This document shows positions 14,525-15,619 of a stretch of DNA of 15,619 bases, one piece after another. The DNA lies in assembly GCA_944323095.1 (NCBI GenBank), contig CALURE010000026.1, positions 1 to 15,619 on the forward strand. Direction: 5' to 3'. Origin of the DNA: Candidatus Gastranaerophilales bacterium. GTDB taxonomy: Bacteria > Cyanobacteriota > Vampirovibrionia > Gastranaerophilales > Gastranaerophilaceae. The first letter of the stretch is position 1. Each line of letters opens with the position of its first letter. The position numbers were made by a program, and so were the translations under genes. The notes beneath the pieces were generated by a model. The model had not been told where the DNA came from. It did no database searches and worked only from the letters and a program-made list of their open reading frames with translations.

Positions 14525-14545
14525 ATTCTGAAACAAGTTCAGAAT
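14525..14545. repeat. Short palindromic repeat, copy 6
   Basis: Arms ATTCTGAA and TTCAGAAT with loop ACAAG, followed by GACAGAATGAC. It has the same arms as copy 1 in the opposite orientation. The stretch 14360-14640 around it holds no gene I can support; its open frame is built from repeat sequence. Confidence 0.8.
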
Positions 14546-14647
14546 GACAGAATGACCTCTCCCTTAAACCATCACCCGATAGAGGGAAAAATTTAACGAT
14601 ACTCCCTACCGCCCTAAATAACTTTCGCCAAAACCCTTGTGGAGAAG

Positions 14648-14698
14648 CTAATAGCGCCCCCCCCCCGACGTAATCAGTCTTTTTTGTTCTTTTTGCAT
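14648..14698 (-). other. Translation start followed by a G10 homopolymer (possible phase-variable leader)
   Basis: AGGAG at 14710-14706 precedes an ATG at 14698 by seven bases. It opens a frame MQKEQKRLITSGGGRY that stops at TAG (14650-14648). Ten consecutive G (14666-14657 on the minus strand) lie in the frame. One extra G would shift reading into the frame that runs without a stop through the repeat tract into the prepilin gene, to its TGA at 13661. It directly follows the phosphatase gene (stop 14728) on the same strand. Whether this is a real coding start or a remnant is uncertain. Confidence 0.4.
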
Positions 14699-14727
14699 TT
14701 TTGCTCTCCTTTCGTGTTTTATACAAA

Positions 14728-15351
14728 TTACATAGGAATATATCCGCAATACATTAAACTTGACCATTTTTCAAAATAACTTATCTGTGTTGCACTGCCG
14801 GATTTAATATAAATCTTACTTACTGAACTGTGCGGCATGTTTAATGCTGCACACACTGCTGCTTTTATTACATCTTTATGCGTTACAATAATAATTCTGC
14901 CGCCGATGTTTTTCTCAATTAATGAATTTATTGTAACATTTACACGGTTTATAAAATCTGATATACTTTCCGCATCCTCAGGAACTGCGACATCAGTAGA
15001 ATAAAATAATTTTTCAAGTTCATCAGGATATTTTTCATAAACCTGCTCAAAAGTCAGACCGTTAAATTTTCCGCACTTACGCGGGTGAAGGTCTTCTACA
15101 ATTTCAAAATCCTGCTTGAATAATTTTGAAATCATTCCGGCAGATTGTACAGACCGTGTTGCAGGAGATGTATAAATTTTATCATTCTTAATTGCTCTTT
15201 TTTTCAGGTATTCACAAATTTTTTCAATTTCTTCCTGCCCCGCTTCATTCAGCGGAGGATAGGCTTCAGAATCAGTAAATCTGTCATCCTCACTGTATAT
15301 AGTTGCCCCGTTACATATAAATGTTATTTTACATTTTCTGTCAAAATACAT
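14728..15351 (-). CDS. Histidine-phosphatase-family protein lacking the RHG motif
   Basis: The 207-residue product has the phosphoglycerate-mutase/histidine-phosphatase fold pattern: an opening beta strand ITFICNGAT (9-17), LNEAGQEEIEKI (34-45), IYTSPATRSVQSA (59-71) with the conserved Arg66, GKFNGLTFEQVYEKYPDE (94-111) and IIIVTHKDVIKAAVCAALNMP (153-173) with the second active-site His158. The catalytic RHG triplet is replaced by Cys13-Asn14-Gly15, so the phospho-accepting His and its Arg are absent. The usual acidic general acid near residue 90 is also not obvious (LHPRKCG). It is probably inactive as a phosphatase, or acts as a binding protein. The ATG at 15351 has AAGGTGAT upstream. It is divergent from leuD and shares promoter DNA with it. 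Confidence 0.82.
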   Translation of the reverse strand: MYFDRKCKITFICNGATIYSEDDRFTDSEAYPPLNEAGQEEIEKICEYLKKRAIKNDKIYTSPATRSVQSAGMISKLFKQDFEIVEDLHPRKCGKFNGLTFEQVYEKYPDELEKLFYSTDVAVPEDAESISDFINRVNVTINSLIEKNIGGRIIIVTHKDVIKAAVCAALNMPHSSVSKIYIKSGSATQISYFEKWSSLMYCGYIPM

Positions 15352-15399
15352 ATTTCAATCACCTTTTCAATATATAATTAAATAAAGACTCTTATTTTC

Positions 15400-15431
15400 T
15401 TTATTATAACATTATTTTGTAGTATAATCAA
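15400..15431. promoter_or_regulatory. Overlapping divergent promoters of the phosphatase-like gene and leuD
   Basis: On minus: TTGATT (15431-15426), a 17-base spacer and an extended -10 TGTTATAAT (TATAAT 15408-15403). On plus: TATAAT at 15423-15428 with a weak -35 (TTTATT, 15400-15405). The plus -10 lies inside the minus -35 region and the reverse, so polymerase should not be able to occupy both at once. Both genes have proper Shine-Dalgarno sequences downstream. Confidence 0.5.
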
Positions 15432-15458
15432 GATGACAAATTAAAAAGGAGTTAAATC

Positions 15459-15619
15459 ATGAGGGGAAAAGCTTTTAAATTCGGAGACAACATATCAACT
15501 GATCATATAGCACCCGGACGCCTGTTTCATTTGCGTTCAAACCTTCCTGAATTTGCAAAACATGTTTTGGAAGATGCTGATCCTTCTTTTGCTTCTTCAA
15601 TGAAAAAGGGGGATTTTGT
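15459..15619 (+). CDS. leuD: 3-isopropylmalate dehydratase small subunit (partial, 5' end)
   Basis: The first 53 codons of an aconitase-superfamily swivelling-domain protein, running off the window. The start MRGKAFKFGDNISTDHIAPGR matches the small subunit of isopropylmalate/homoaconitate-type hydro-lyases (KFGDNIxTDxIxPGR), followed by the expected substrate-channel region and MKKGDFV. With a LeuC partner it would isomerise isopropylmalate in leucine synthesis. The stand-alone length and FGDN motif favour LeuD of the short, archaeal-like type over aconitase, but a related hydro-lyase is possible. The ATG is preceded by AAGGAG at 15446-15451 with seven bases between. Confidence 0.8.
   Translation, partial: MRGKAFKFGDNISTDHIAPGRLFHLRSNLPEFAKHVLEDADPSFASSMKKGDF

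Noticed and set aside
14178..14550. CRISPR array
   Set aside because: The repeats are self-complementary, vary in orientation and spacing, and lack uniform spacers; no cas gene is present.
14140..14726. Long N-terminal coding extension of the prepilin through the repeat tract (TTG start at 14726)
   Set aside because: The translated text (e.g. PELVSGS, PSPQPSPMGEGE) is what palindromic and CCCTCACCCC-type repeats give in this frame. The TTG has no Shine-Dalgarno, and a prepilin leader should be short.

Overview
The window is AT-rich bacterial DNA. The best guess for its source is an uncultured gut bacterium of the Gastranaerophilales (Melainabacteria, non-photosynthetic relatives of Cyanobacteria). 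Two things suggest this: the core of ribosomal protein S5 reads like cyanobacterial S5, and there is a prepilin-like protein of the FTLAEVLITLGIIG type. The assignment comes from recognition, not from a search, and is moderate in confidence.

Layout. 1-1567 (minus strand) is the tail of a ribosomal spc-type operon: rpsE (S5), rpmD (L30), rplO (L15) and the first codons of secY. Upstream of rpsE the usual rplR/rplF genes are absent. A phosphohexomutase (pgm/manB type) and an unknown 178-aa protein lie there instead. 3.8-6.3 kb (plus strand) carries a lone sugar-type ABC permease, an undescribed 46-codon gene behind a hairpin, and a CoA-disulfide-reductase-like flavoprotein. 6.3-8.8 kb (minus strand) holds an overlapping pair: an MnmC-type tRNA methyltransferase followed by a separate FAD-dependent oxidoreductase. 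8.9-9.04 kb is a small repeat element. Then come homoserine kinase (thrB), a bidirectional terminator, a Q-rich coiled-coil protein (minus), and an overlapping AI-2E-family transporter plus radical SAM pair (plus).

13.35-14.7 kb is the most unusual part. A prepilin-like gene is interrupted by one in-frame TGA and has a duplicated leader motif. It sits behind a tract of palindromic repeats and a run of ten G on the coding strand, with a well-placed Shine-Dalgarno and ATG just upstream of that run. Beyond it is a histidine-phosphatase-family protein that has lost its RHG motif. A divergently transcribed leuD-like gene runs off the window end.

Themes. Six short palindromes of one family (8-bp arms, 5-base loop) are scattered through the window, and their arms vary in a compensated way. 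Several genes have a -10 box placed so that transcription would begin at or next to the start codon (leaderless), while others have a clear Shine-Dalgarno. Convergent genes overlap at their 3' ends twice. No tRNA, rRNA, CRISPR array or transposase gene was seen.
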